Source: Spartobacteria bacterium
GTDB taxonomy: Bacteria; Verrucomicrobiota; Verrucomicrobiia; Chthoniobacterales; UBA10450
DNA length: 64,000 nt
NCBI GenBank assembly: GCA_003167555.1
Contig: PMSN01000011.1
Span: 310,001-374,000, forward strand
Direction: 5' to 3'
The translations under genes and the position numbers were made by a program. The notes below the pieces were generated by a model. That model saw only the letters and a list, made by a program, of their open reading frames with translations, did no database searches and was not told the origin of the DNA. Below, one piece after another: positions 22,101 to 29,801 of the stretch. The number at the start of each line of letters is the position of its first letter. The stretch's first letter is position 1.

Positions 22101-22765
22101 GAGTAATTCTTGAGCAGAATCAGATCGTGATAACGGAAGGCGAGGAGGCGATCGTTCCCCGTCAAGCTTTTCAGGGTCACGTCGGCCGCGCCGTTCGTTC
22201 CGAAAGAAAGCGCTTCGAGAGGCGATGCGCCCCGCTGGTAAATCGAAGCGTCTGCATCCTCCGACGCATTCAATTGATAAACGATGTCGATCGCCTGTGC
22301 CGCCATGCCGAGCTGCGACATGAAAGAGTAGAACGCGACGACCTGCTCCTGCTTCAGCCCCGCCTGCGAGATCAGGTCGTAGAGCTGCACGCCGAGCATG
22401 ATCTTGCGATCGGTGCTGAGCTGCGCGGAAAGTTTCTGCGCCATCACGCCGAGGTCCTGCTGCTCGTAAAGCGCCTGCCGAAAGAGCTGGCGCAACTCCG
22501 AGTAAACGGCCTCCGGATAATCGTAGCGAAGAAACCCGAGGCTCGAGTCGATTTCCTCTTCGAGCAGAACGCCGTCTGCCTTCGAAAAACTCGCCAGCAC
22601 CTGGATGAGCAACGGCAGCAGGTTCGGTCCTTCGGAGACGCTGCGCGGTTTGCGCAAGGCGCGCCGCATCCAGCGCCGGCTCCTCCGCTGGATGCGATAG
22701 GCAAGCGGCGTCACGCGCTGGACCGCGCGATCGATTTTGTCCGCCACCATGTTAAGAGCTGTCAT
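19157..22765 (-). CDS. large ABCG-like transporter with TerB-like and FHA-like N-terminal region
   Basis: The 1202-residue protein places an ABC ATPase before its membrane domain, as in ABCG proteins. The ATPase has Walker A GASGSGKST (about 493-501), signature LSGGERKR (about 600) and Walker B LFDEPTSGL (about 627). The membrane domain begins near 810 and the last helix is near 1170-1192, after a long soluble segment. The first 190 residues resemble a TerB-like helical domain (FSKADGVLLEEEIDSSL). Residues about 200-460 look like two FHA-like beta domains, with phrases such as LLLKNYSG and RPIMVGETPV. FHA domains bind phosphothreonine, so kinase-controlled transport is possible. A CPSCG motif follows the ATPase. 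The substrate is unknown. Confidence 0.85.
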   Translation of the reverse strand: MTALNMVADKIDRAVQRVTPLAYRIQRRSRRWMRRALRKPRSVSEGPNLLPLLIQVLASFSKADGVLLEEEIDSSLGFLRYDYPEAVYSELRQLFRQALYEQQDLGVMAQKLSAQLSTDRKIMLGVQLYDLISQAGLKQEQVVAFYSFMSQLGMAAQAIDIVYQLNASEDADASIYQRGASPLEALSFGTNGAADVTLKSLTGNDRLLAFRYHDLILLKNYSGQTISVRGRPLLRGGFCRIYPGQRILVGDQFLTYQELAAYFNAKKNVSLPQIFVRVHKDADEVQLERSRSRESALEVTFGLKVRVKALRDVDAVLNGTKLKSGTQIEATLEDKILFRNDSEMDLIDLRRRARAMGGRFQLKASKSEYLVSNNPSMLEEDDILLSPGTSGDVLLKILCDYDKRIGTLEVIDADRPIMVGETPVRGTAPLADGDTIRIDVGQFLRCNFSERIIEEERNIIRSLEVVDVNHRFSNSEIALEGISFTVNRGELVCVMGASGSGKSTLMKVLGGQLQPTQGQVLLNDRPLYENLDLLKGYISYIPQEDAFDEHLTIGENLQFAAAIRAPHLSGRDLTRRLEGKLIELGLNERRDSIVGSPVKKTLSGGERKRLNIGLDMIGSADVYLFDEPTSGLSSKDSEHVIEIIRALAHNKIIIVTIHQPSSKLFQMFHKAILFDKGGRLVFFGTPTDMLRYFAEAEHQHQFGADLGACPSCGTTRPEFIFDVLETPLRDISGDVIYEENNRGQLIAARRYSPEFWRDKYEAFRLIQDVKQVSLRRGPPPALPPAPSNKKRIFMRWRDEWTQLRTLLRRSFMSKLRNRANLVITIGVAPVLALLIATLLRYSDSGHYDFASAYHIPTYLFLSLIVAMFLGLTNSADDIIRDRPVLQRERNLNVRLPYYVFSKFVSLGFFALVQCILFVAIGNYILAIRGMFWIDLGVMLMTAMGGVALGLVISSLVADPKTAANIVPLVLIPQIIMGGALIKYEDMNRNLALVYTFSRWFSEHPDDERGKKMNSKLQVPFVCQFIAMRWSYEEMVVAQAKLNPLTRRQERVDREMRQIVERHDQSSDATKRLNDLKDTLAMLSGLEAKSPEDLDRYLDVTDEIIDRKRPFDRALFNEAAGAVTAEQLYVNQKVSDLISNAEMEQSDYRRGGKPNVFFGEEKRYLGMKVNIFVFNTIVLIGSTLGLLGLLHWILRRQLEVRRS

Positions 22766-22820
22766 TTTTCGGAACTCGCGAAATTACCGCACGTGAGGCG
22801 CAACGCAATGCAAGGTGCGT

Positions 22821-22879
22821 TGGTAGGGCGACGCTCTGCGGAGCCATCGGCTTCGGCTCGACAGAGTCTCGCCCTACCA
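22821..22879. repeat. hairpin element, family C (TGGTAGGGCGA type)
   Basis: The arms at 22821-22845 and 22855-22879 are inverted copies matching at about 22 of 25 positions, with a 9-base loop. The same arm sequence forms a perfect hairpin at 40714-40780. It lies in the divergent region between the ABC transporter and ftsH. The other 165 bases or so of this intergenic stretch presumably hold both promoters, but I see no reliable consensus. Confidence 0.8.
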
Positions 22880-22990
22880 TTCCGCTGATCGCGTCCTACT
22901 ATTCACGCTCTTCTCGGCCGCCTGCCCTTTGCATTGCCAAATTGTTCATGTTAGCGTTTCGCGCTCGCTGGAAAATGTGCTGCACGCATT

Positions 22991-25030
22991 ATGTCTCAAC
23001 CTGACCGCAACTCCCCAAAGGAGAAACCACCTCGCGGAAACGAGCCGAACTTTAATTGGCGCGGCGTCGTTCTCATCGCGATCGCCTTCGCCCTGATCGG
23101 CCTCGCGATTCTTTTCCGCGGCGGCGCCTACGCAAATTTCGAGGACGTCCCTTACAACCGCTTCCTCGAGTTGCTCGCGGACAAGCAGATCGTGACGGAC
23201 AAGAATTATCCGCTTCAGCTCGTCGTCGAGGAAGGCCGGCCGACCCAAACACTGAAGGGCTACTACCTGAAGCAGGGCGTCGGGCCGTCCGCGACGCAGC
23301 AAGTGCCGTTTCGGACCACGATCTTTTTGAATTACAACACCGACCTCCAGGAACGGCTCGCGAAAGCGAACATCCAGCCGGCCATCCGGATGGAGTCGAA
23401 CCTGATGGCGCAAACGCTCGTCAGCTTCCTGCCCATCGCGCTTTTCCTTCTCGTGCTCTATTTCCTTTTCCGCCAGCAGATCCGCATGGCCGGCAAAGGC
23501 GCGCTCAATTTCGGCAAATCGAAAGCGCGCATGCTCGCCCGCGACAAGAACAAGATCACGTTCAAGGACGTGGCCGGCGTCGAGGAAGCGAAGGATGAAG
23601 TGCAAGAGCTCGTCGAGTTTCTGCGCGACCCGAAAAAATTTCAGAAACTCGGCGGACGCATTCCCAAGGGCGTTTTGCTCGTGGGACCTCCGGGCACCGG
23701 CAAAACCTTGATCGCGCGCGCCATCGCCGGCGAAGCGGACGTGCCGTTCTTCTCGATCAGCGGATCGGATTTTGTGGAAATGTTCGTCGGCGTCGGCGCG
23801 TCCCGCGTGCGCGACATGTTCGAGCAGGGCAAGAAATCCGCGCCGTGCATTATTTTCATCGACGAAATCGACGCGGTCGGCCGGCATCGCGGCCACGGTG
23901 TCGGCGGCGGCCATGACGAACGCGAACAGACACTCAATGCGCTCCTCGTGGAGATGGACGGCTTCGATACGCAGGAAGGCGTCATCATTATCGCCGCGAC
24001 GAACCGGCCCGATGTGCTCGATCCCGCGTTGCTGCGTCCGGGTCGTTTCGATCGCCAGATCACCGTCAATTTGCCGGACGTGAAAGGCCGCGAGGAAATC
24101 CTGCGCGTGCACTGCCGGAAAGTGAAGCTGGCGGAAGGCGTCGATCTGCAAGTCGTGGCGCGGGGAACTCCCGGCTATTCCGGCGCGGAGCTCGCGAACG
24201 TCATCAACGAAGCGGCCCTGCTCGCCGCCCGCCGCGGATTAAAAGGAATCACACTCCACGAGCTCGAAGAGGCCCGTGACAAAGTCCGCTGGGGCAGGGA
24301 ACGCCGGAGCATGGCGCTGAGCGAAAAGGAAAAAAACAACACCGCCTATCACGAAGCTGGGCACGCTTTGCTACTCGAATTGCTTCCGCACACCGAGCCG
24401 CTGCACAAAGTCACCATCATCCCGCGAGGGCCATCACTTGGCTCCACGATGTGGTTGCCGGAGGAAGACAAATATACCAATCGCAAAAACGAGTTGATCG
24501 CCGGTCTCGCTGTCGGCATGGGTGGGCGCGTCGCGGAGGAAATTGTTTTCGGCGATGTCACGAATGGCGCCCGCGGCGACATCAAGACCGCCACGGCCAT
24601 CGCCCGACGCATGGTTTGCGAATGGGGCATGAGCGAAAAGATGGGGATGGTCGAGTACGGCGAGCACGAAGATTACGTTTTCCTCGGCCGCGATATTTCG
24701 CGCGCGCGTGATTACAGCGAAGCGACCGCCGAGCAGATCGATGGCGAAGTGCGCAAGCTCATTGACGACGCCTACCAAAACGCGAAGAAGGTGCTCACCG
24801 CGCACCGGGACAAGCTCGAAGTGATCGCGAAAGCGTTGCTGGAATACGAGACGCTCGATGGTGTCCAGATCAAGGAAATCATCGAGCACGGCCGGTTGAT
24901 CAATCCACCGCCCGGCGCTCCACCGGTGTCCGGCCAGAAGATGCCAGCGGAGAAACCGCCGAAGCAAGTGGTGGTCGCGCCCGATGTTGGTCCGCCCTTG
25001 CCCGGGGCCCTCGGCGGCGCTCCGGCCTAA
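22991..25030 (+). CDS. ftsH: ATP-dependent zinc metalloprotease FtsH
   Basis: The 679-residue membrane AAA protease is complete. An N-terminal helix (about 24-43), a short periplasmic region and a second helix (about 137-157) precede the AAA domain. The AAA domain has Walker A GPPGTGKT (232-239), Walker [12 protein letters not shown] and the second region of homology [19 protein letters not shown]. The protease domain carries HEAGH at 454-458. It extracts and degrades damaged membrane proteins and regulators. The C-terminus is Pro-rich and family-variable. A rhodanese gene follows 15 bases later and may be co-transcribed. Confidence 0.97.
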   Translation: MSQPDRNSPKEKPPRGNEPNFNWRGVVLIAIAFALIGLAILFRGGAYANFEDVPYNRFLELLADKQIVTDKNYPLQLVVEEGRPTQTLKGYYLKQGVGPSATQQVPFRTTIFLNYNTDLQERLAKANIQPAIRMESNLMAQTLVSFLPIALFLLVLYFLFRQQIRMAGKGALNFGKSKARMLARDKNKITFKDVAGVEEAKDEVQELVEFLRDPKKFQKLGGRIPKGVLLVGPPGTGKTLIARAIAGEADVPFFSISGSDFVEMFVGVGASRVRDMFEQGKKSAPCIIFIDEIDAVGRHRGHGVGGGHDEREQTLNALLVEMDGFDTQEGVIIIAATNRPDVLDPALLRPGRFDRQITVNLPDVKGREEILRVHCRKVKLAEGVDLQVVARGTPGYSGAELANVINEAALLAARRGLKGITLHELEEARDKVRWGRERRSMALSEKEKNNTAYHEAGHALLLELLPHTEPLHKVTIIPRGPSLGSTMWLPEEDKYTNRKNELIAGLAVGMGGRVAEEIVFGDVTNGARGDIKTATAIARRMVCEWGMSEKMGMVEYGEHEDYVFLGRDISRARDYSEATAEQIDGEVRKLIDDAYQNAKKVLTAHRDKLEVIAKALLEYETLDGVQIKEIIEHGRLINPPPGAPPVSGQKMPAEKPPKQVVVAPDVGPPLPGALGGAPA

Positions 25031-25045
25031 CCACCGCGCGAGCTG

Positions 25046-25573
25046 ATGCGCATTCGGAAGACGGCAGTTATCGCGGTCCTCGCCCTCGGGTGCATTACGA
25101 TTCGCGCGGAAGAGAATGCCATCCCGAATCGTCTGATCGATTACGATCGTTTCCTCGAATCCGCGCAGGAGGTCGGGAAAGTCCGCAAGCAAAGGCGGGT
25201 CACGGAGGAGCAGTTCATCAAAATGTCGCAGGAGCCGGGGACGATTGTTTTCGACGCGCGCAGCGATGAAAAATATCGGCTCCTGCACATCAAAGGCGCC
25301 ACGCATCTGAGTTTGCCTGATGTGACAGCCGCGGAGCTGGCGAAAGTGGTCCCGGAAAAGACGGCGCGAATCCTGATCTACTGCAACAACAACTTCGACA
25401 ACGAGCCGGCCGCATTCCCAGCCAAGGCGACGGACGCGTCGCTAAATATTTTCACCTTCAACACGCTCTACAGCTACGGCTACAAAAACATCTACGAGCT
25501 GGGTCCGGTGATCGACGCCAATCACACGAAGCTCCAGTTCGAAGGCACCCGCTCGTCCACGCCGCGCCGCTGA
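25046..25573 (+). CDS. exported rhodanese-like protein
   Basis: The 175-residue protein has a signal peptide (to about residue 21) and a single rhodanese domain. The domain shows TIVFDARSDEKYRLLHIKGA and the active-site loop ILIYCNNNFDNEP with the catalytic Cys. Rhodaneses carry sulfur as a persulfide or act as sulfurtransferases; a periplasmic one may serve redox or metal handling. It lies directly downstream of ftsH on the same strand. The active loop is longer than the usual CxxxxR form, so activity is uncertain. Confidence 0.82.
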   Translation: MRIRKTAVIAVLALGCITIRAEENAIPNRLIDYDRFLESAQEVGKVRKQRRVTEEQFIKMSQEPGTIVFDARSDEKYRLLHIKGATHLSLPDVTAAELAKVVPEKTARILIYCNNNFDNEPAAFPAKATDASLNIFTFNTLYSYGYKNIYELGPVIDANHTKLQFEGTRSSTPRR

Positions 25574-25579
25574 GCGCAA

Positions 25580-25912
25580 TTACTCCCGCCGTTGCTTCTG
25601 CACGAGGTGGCGCAACTGCCGCTCCATCGTTTTGAAAGCGTCGTGGATCACTTTGGTCAACGCGGCGTGCGCGCCGGTATCCATCTGCTTCTCCTCCGCG
25701 ACCAATTCGTGGCCGGGCGGCACCGTGACATCGATCCGGACGCGAAATAAATTTCCTTTTTGATGCGTGTGATTCGGCTGCTCGACCACGACATCACACC
25801 GGTTGATGTGGTCGCAGAATTTCTCCAGCCGCGCCGCTTTCTCGAGGACGAATTGGTCGACATCATCGGATTTCTCGACGCCGCGATAGGTGATATTGAC
25901 GGGTAGTTGCAT
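25580..25912 (-). CDS. hpf: short ribosome hibernation-promoting factor (S30AE family)
   Basis: The 110-residue protein matches the S30AE/HPF/RaiA fold: MQLPVNITYRGVEKSDDVDQFVLEKAARLEKF, a central strand CDVVVEQPNH and the RVRIDVTVPPGHELVA strand, followed by the DAFKTMERQLRHLV helix. It binds the 30S subunit and protects idle ribosomes in stationary phase. It lacks the C-terminal dimerisation domain of long HPF. It converges with the rhodanese gene, 6 bases apart. Confidence 0.9.
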   Translation of the reverse strand: MQLPVNITYRGVEKSDDVDQFVLEKAARLEKFCDHINRCDVVVEQPNHTHQKGNLFRVRIDVTVPPGHELVAEEKQMDTGAHAALTKVIHDAFKTMERQLRHLVQKQRRE

Positions 25913-25936
25913 AATTGTGGCGCGTTAGAAGTTTAC

Positions 25937-26037
25937 GTCATCCTGAGCGAAGGCCGCTCCTGCGGCCGAAGTCGAAGGACCCCGAGGAGAAACTCGCACG
26001 CGTCTCATCGGGATTCCTCGACTGCGCTCGGAATGAC
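25937..26037. repeat. inverted-repeat element, family B (GTCATCCTGAGCG type)
   Basis: The left end starts GTCATCCTGAGCGAAGG and the right end finishes GCTCGGAATGAC, its imperfect complement. A short inner hairpin (GGCCGCTCCTGCGGCC) lies near the left end. The outer ends resemble family A but the interior differs. It fills the gap between hpf and the host-attachment-like gene. Confidence 0.65.
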
Positions 26038-26043
26038 AGCATC

Positions 26044-26502
26044 TTAAAGCGGTTGTAACGACCGAAAGTGTCCGGCCAATCTCGCCGGCTCGATTTTCAC
26101 AAGGTCTGATTTCACGTGCTCGACAATTTTATCGCGCACATCGGCGGGCAGGAGGTCGACCACCGCGGCGTGAATCGACGCGGGCGCGGCAAATGACCAG
26201 CCTTCCTTGCCTTCGCGCTCCACCACCTCGGCGATATTGTCGGCCAACTGCTTGCAGATGCGGCGGTCGTTCTCATTGTCGATTCCCGTTCGCTCAGCGA
26301 TTGAATTCATCTGCCCGGGCGCCGCACCGCTCGGGAACGCTCCGGCCTGATCGGTCAGTTTGTCCTGATACCGCCCATGCGCGTCGGTGGTGTCGAAGGC
26401 CTGCACGAGTTGCAGGCTCGGGCCGCGGGTGGGGGTATCGTTCACTTTGTATGCCTTCAGAGTGCCGCGATCGGTCACGATGATAAGAGAAGTCGGTGTC
26501 AT
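26044..26502 (-). CDS. host-attachment-like (Host_attach/baeRF-type) protein
   Basis: The 152-residue protein begins with a typical strand SLIIVTDRGTLKAYKV and has the C-terminal pattern WSFAAPASIHAAVVDLLPADVRDKIVEHVKSDLVKIEPARLAGHF. This fits the Host_attach family, related to bacterial release-factor-like (baeRF) folds. The name comes from plant-attachment work in Agrobacterium, and a direct role here is not implied. No signal peptide or membrane segment is seen. Confidence 0.65.
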   Translation of the reverse strand: MTPTSLIIVTDRGTLKAYKVNDTPTRGPSLQLVQAFDTTDAHGRYQDKLTDQAGAFPSGAAPGQMNSIAERTGIDNENDRRICKQLADNIAEVVEREGKEGWSFAAPASIHAAVVDLLPADVRDKIVEHVKSDLVKIEPARLAGHFRSLQPL

Positions 26503-26548
26503 GTTGCTAACGGTCTAGGCAGAATATAAGGACTTTGGTTCGCAAAAC

Positions 26549-26620
26549 ATGTCATTTCGCGCGACAAAAACGCGCGGCGAATCGTCATCCCTCGCCGTCT
26601 GCGCGGCTCGGGATGACATG
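26549..26620. repeat. degraded family A element
   Basis: The right arm (about 26584-26620) keeps the CCTCGCCGTCTGCGCGGCTC core and ends GGGATGACAT, as in other family A copies. The left side begins ATGTCATTTCGCGCG and is strongly diverged or shortened. It lies upstream of the host-attachment-like gene and beyond the stop of glgX. Confidence 0.7.
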
Positions 26621-26653
26621 CACAAACGCCGTCTACCACGGGGCGCGTCGACA

Positions 26654-28924
26654 TCATTTTCTCCTAGCCGATTCTTCCGCCGCTTTCTCCACGGGAAGCG
26701 GCTTCGTTGCGACGACCGCCGGCCGGAGATCGCGCGGCAATTCCACCTGACGCTTTTTCCACGATTCGTGGCGCGCGCGCGCCTGGGCCCCGGTCGCCAG
26801 TTTCAATAACTTCATCCCGCGCCCGATCACTTCCACGTCGTCGCCGGACGGAAAATTCTTCGGCTCGCGCAAAAATCCGCGATTCTCCGCCGTGTCGAGA
26901 ACGAGTTGCCACTCGAGATGCTCCTCGCCCGGCAGGACAAAACCGATCGGCTCGTGGTGCGCGTTGATCAGGAGCAAAAATGTTTCGTCGCGGATCGGTT
27001 CGCCTTCGAACGAGAGGACGTCGATCGTGTCGCCGCTCAGGAGCACGCCGATGCAACGCACGAAGGGCGAACCCCATTCTTCGTCGCTCATCTCGTTGCC
27101 GCCTGGATTGAACCACATCACGTCCCGGATTTCCGAGCCGCGAATCCGGCGGCCCTGGAAAAATTTCGGACGCCGAAAAACGGGATGATCGCGCCGGAGC
27201 TGGATGAGTCTCTTCGTGAAATCGAGCAACTCGTTCTGCTCGTCATTGTGTTCCCACGAAAGCCAGTTCAGTTCGTTGTCCTGGCAATAGGCGTTGTTGT
27301 TTCCGTTCTGGGTCCGGGCCCATTCGTCGCCGGCCAAAAGCATCGGCACACCTTGCGAGAGAAAAAGCGTCGCCAAAAAATTCCGCCGCTGCCGGGCCCG
27401 CAACTCGTTGACCTCCGCGTCGTCGCTCGGCCCTTCCACCCCGCAATTCCACGAGTTGTTGTTGTTGTCGCCGTCGTTGTTGTCCTCGCCGTTGGCTTCG
27501 TTGTGCTTGTCGTTGTAGCTGACGAGATCGTTCAAGGTGAAGCCGTCGTGCGCCGTGACGAAATTGATGCTCGCGTAAGGTCGGCGCCCGCTGTGTTGAT
27601 ACAAGTCCGGGCTGCCCGTGAGCCGGTAGGCGATCTCACCGATGCGGCCTTCATCGCCTTTCCAAAAACGCCGCACCTCATCACGATACTTCCCATTCCA
27701 CTCCGCCCACAACACTGGAAAATTCCCGACCTGATATCCGCCTTCGCCCACATCCCAAGGCTCCGCGATCAACTTCACCTGCGAGAGAACCGGATCCTGG
27801 TGAATGATTTCGAAGAAGGCGTGGAGCTTGTTCACGCCCTTGTCGTCGCGCGCGAGCGTCGAGGCGAGATCGAAGCGGAAACCGTCCACGTGCATGTCGT
27901 TCACCCAGTAGCGCAAACTGTCCATGACGAGCTGGAGCGTACGTGGATGAAGCAGATTGAACGTGTTTCCCGTGCCGGTGAAATCCAGATAATGCCGTGG
28001 ATCGTCCGGCGACAAACGATAGTAGGCCGCGTTGTCGGCCCCGCGGAAACTGAGCGTGGCCCCGAGATGATTTCCTTCCGCGGTGTGATTGTAAACCACG
28101 TCCAGGATCACTTCGATGCCGGCCGCGTGGAGATTGCGCACCATCCCTTTGAACTCGGAGACCTGCTGGCCCATCGCGCCGCTGCTCGCGTATTGCGCTT
28201 CGGGCGCAAAGAACCCGATCGTGTTGTAGCCCCAGTAATTGCGCAGGCCGCGATCGATCAAAAGTTTGTCGTCGATATGCGCGTGGATCGGCAACAGCTC
28301 CACCGCCGTCACGCCGAGCTCTTTCAAATACTTGATCGCGCCTGCGCTCCCCAGGCCCGCGTAGGTTCCGCGCAATTCCGGCGGCACATCGGGACAGAGC
28401 CGCGTAAAACCCTTCACGTGCATTTCGTAGATGACCGAGCTGTGCAACGGCGTGCCGAGCCGTTTGTCGTCGCGCCATTCGAACGCGTTATCGATCACGA
28501 CCGCCTTCGGCATCCCCCACGCGTCATCACGAAAATCGCGCGCGAGATCTTCCTGCTCCCCGCCGACGACGTAGCCGAACATTTCGTCGGCCCAATTTAC
28601 CTGGCCTGCGATCGCCTTCGCGTAGGGATCGATCAGCAGCTTTGAGCTGTTGAAACGCATCCCGCGCTCGGGATCGTACGGACCATAGACGCGGAAGCCA
28701 TAGAGCTGGCCCGGGCGCACGTCGGGCAGGAACACGTGCCAGACCTGATCCGTGTGCTCCGTCATCGGGATCCGAATATTTTCCTGCGGCGCGTCGATGT
28801 TATCGAAGAGGCAAAGATCGACCGAGGTCGCCATCTCGGAAAAAATGGCGAAGTTAACTCCGTTGCCGAGCCAGGTCGCTCCGAGCGGATAGGGATAGCC
28901 CAACCAAATTTTTACCGGTGTCAT
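26654..28924 (-). CDS. glgX: glycogen debranching enzyme, GlgX type
   Basis: The 756-residue protein is a GH13 isoamylase-type enzyme that hydrolyses alpha-1,6 branches of glycogen or limit dextrins. The N-terminal CBM48-like domain (about 10-130) is followed by the barrel. Catalytic motifs are the nucleophile Asp in VDGFRFDLAS, the acid Glu in LIAEPWDVG and the third Asp in FVTAHDGFT. An NWGYN-like motif (LRNYWGYNTIGFFAPE) and VVYNHTAEGN are also present. A run of Asn and Asp around residues 480-495 is unusual but lies in a known variable loop. No other glycogen gene is in the window. Confidence 0.94.
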   Translation of the reverse strand: MTPVKIWLGYPYPLGATWLGNGVNFAIFSEMATSVDLCLFDNIDAPQENIRIPMTEHTDQVWHVFLPDVRPGQLYGFRVYGPYDPERGMRFNSSKLLIDPYAKAIAGQVNWADEMFGYVVGGEQEDLARDFRDDAWGMPKAVVIDNAFEWRDDKRLGTPLHSSVIYEMHVKGFTRLCPDVPPELRGTYAGLGSAGAIKYLKELGVTAVELLPIHAHIDDKLLIDRGLRNYWGYNTIGFFAPEAQYASSGAMGQQVSEFKGMVRNLHAAGIEVILDVVYNHTAEGNHLGATLSFRGADNAAYYRLSPDDPRHYLDFTGTGNTFNLLHPRTLQLVMDSLRYWVNDMHVDGFRFDLASTLARDDKGVNKLHAFFEIIHQDPVLSQVKLIAEPWDVGEGGYQVGNFPVLWAEWNGKYRDEVRRFWKGDEGRIGEIAYRLTGSPDLYQHSGRRPYASINFVTAHDGFTLNDLVSYNDKHNEANGEDNNDGDNNNNSWNCGVEGPSDDAEVNELRARQRRNFLATLFLSQGVPMLLAGDEWARTQNGNNNAYCQDNELNWLSWEHNDEQNELLDFTKRLIQLRRDHPVFRRPKFFQGRRIRGSEIRDVMWFNPGGNEMSDEEWGSPFVRCIGVLLSGDTIDVLSFEGEPIRDETFLLLINAHHEPIGFVLPGEEHLEWQLVLDTAENRGFLREPKNFPSGDDVEVIGRGMKLLKLATGAQARARHESWKKRQVELPRDLRPAVVATKPLPVEKAAEESARRK

Positions 28925-28986
28925 AAAATCGAGTCGTTCCTATCCGCTACGCATTTGGGCTTGGCAACGGATTAAGAATTTTCCAC

Positions 28987-29787
28987 ATGCAACCCGTCCA
29001 ACCTGGCGAGAGCTGGCCGAAATCGTGGAAAGAATCGTATCCGTACGATCTCGATGAGGTTTACGGCAAAATCTCGAATTACGGCTACGCCTACGCTTAC
29101 CAGAATCGGCGGCGAAGGACGCTGCGCCTGCTCACCGACGTTCTGGAACCGGGCGCGCGCATTCTGGATATCGCGGCGGGGCAGGGAAATTTCTCGCTCG
29201 CACTCGCGGAACTCGGCTTCGATGTGACCTGGAATGATTTGCGCGCGGACCTTGCCGATTACGTCCGATTGAAATACGAACGCGGACAGCTCCGATTCGC
29301 ACCGGGGAACGCGTTTGAGTTGCAGTTCCCTTCGCTCTTCGACGCGGTTCTCATCACGGAAATCATCGAGCACGTCGCGCATCCGGACGATTTTCTGGCG
29401 AAGGCCGCGGCACTCGTTAGACCAGGCGGATACATCGTCATGACAACGCCCAACGGCGGATACTTCAAAAACTCTTTGCCGAGATTCTCCGATTGCGCCG
29501 ACCCGGCGGTCTACGAGTCGAGGCAATTCCAACCGAATGCCGGCGGCCACATCTTTCTTCTGCACGCCGATGAGATCGAGCCGCTCGCCCGGCGCGCCGG
29601 CGTTTCGGTCGATCGCATTTCGCTCTTCACCAATCCGCTCACAGCGGGCCATGTGAAAACAGAGGCGCTGTTGCGCGTCACGCCGAGAGCGCTGGTGAAC
29701 GCTTTCGAGTCGGTGACGCAAACGCTGCCCGCGTTCTTAAAGAGAAAGGCGCTCGTGCAACTGGCGGTCCGATTCCGAAAAACGTAA
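28987..29787 (+). CDS. class I SAM-dependent methyltransferase
   Basis: The 266-residue protein has motif I ILDIAAGQGNFSLAL, the post-I acidic region WNDLRAD, and motif IV-like FDAVLITEIIEHVAHPDDFL followed by LVRPGGYIVMTTPN. These are features of the Methyltransf_11/23 group. The substrate cannot be deduced; a sugar, lipid or quinone ring are all possible. It is divergent from glgX with a 62-base gap and converges with the amidohydrolase gene. Confidence 0.85.
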   Translation: MQPVQPGESWPKSWKESYPYDLDEVYGKISNYGYAYAYQNRRRRTLRLLTDVLEPGARILDIAAGQGNFSLALAELGFDVTWNDLRADLADYVRLKYERGQLRFAPGNAFELQFPSLFDAVLITEIIEHVAHPDDFLAKAAALVRPGGYIVMTTPNGGYFKNSLPRFSDCADPAVYESRQFQPNAGGHIFLLHADEIEPLARRAGVSVDRISLFTNPLTAGHVKTEALLRVTPRALVNAFESVTQTLPAFLKRKALVQLAVRFRKT

Positions 29788-29801
29788 TCAGCTGGCGCGC
29801 T

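Noticed and set aside
20204-22888. An 894-codon open frame on the plus strand opposite the ABC transporter.
   Set aside because: It is an antisense frame kept open by GC-rich codon use. It has no domain or motif, and the minus strand encodes intact ABC motifs throughout.
26906-28645. A 579-codon frame opposite glgX.
   Set aside because: The GH13 catalytic motifs are on the other strand; the frame is a compositional shadow.
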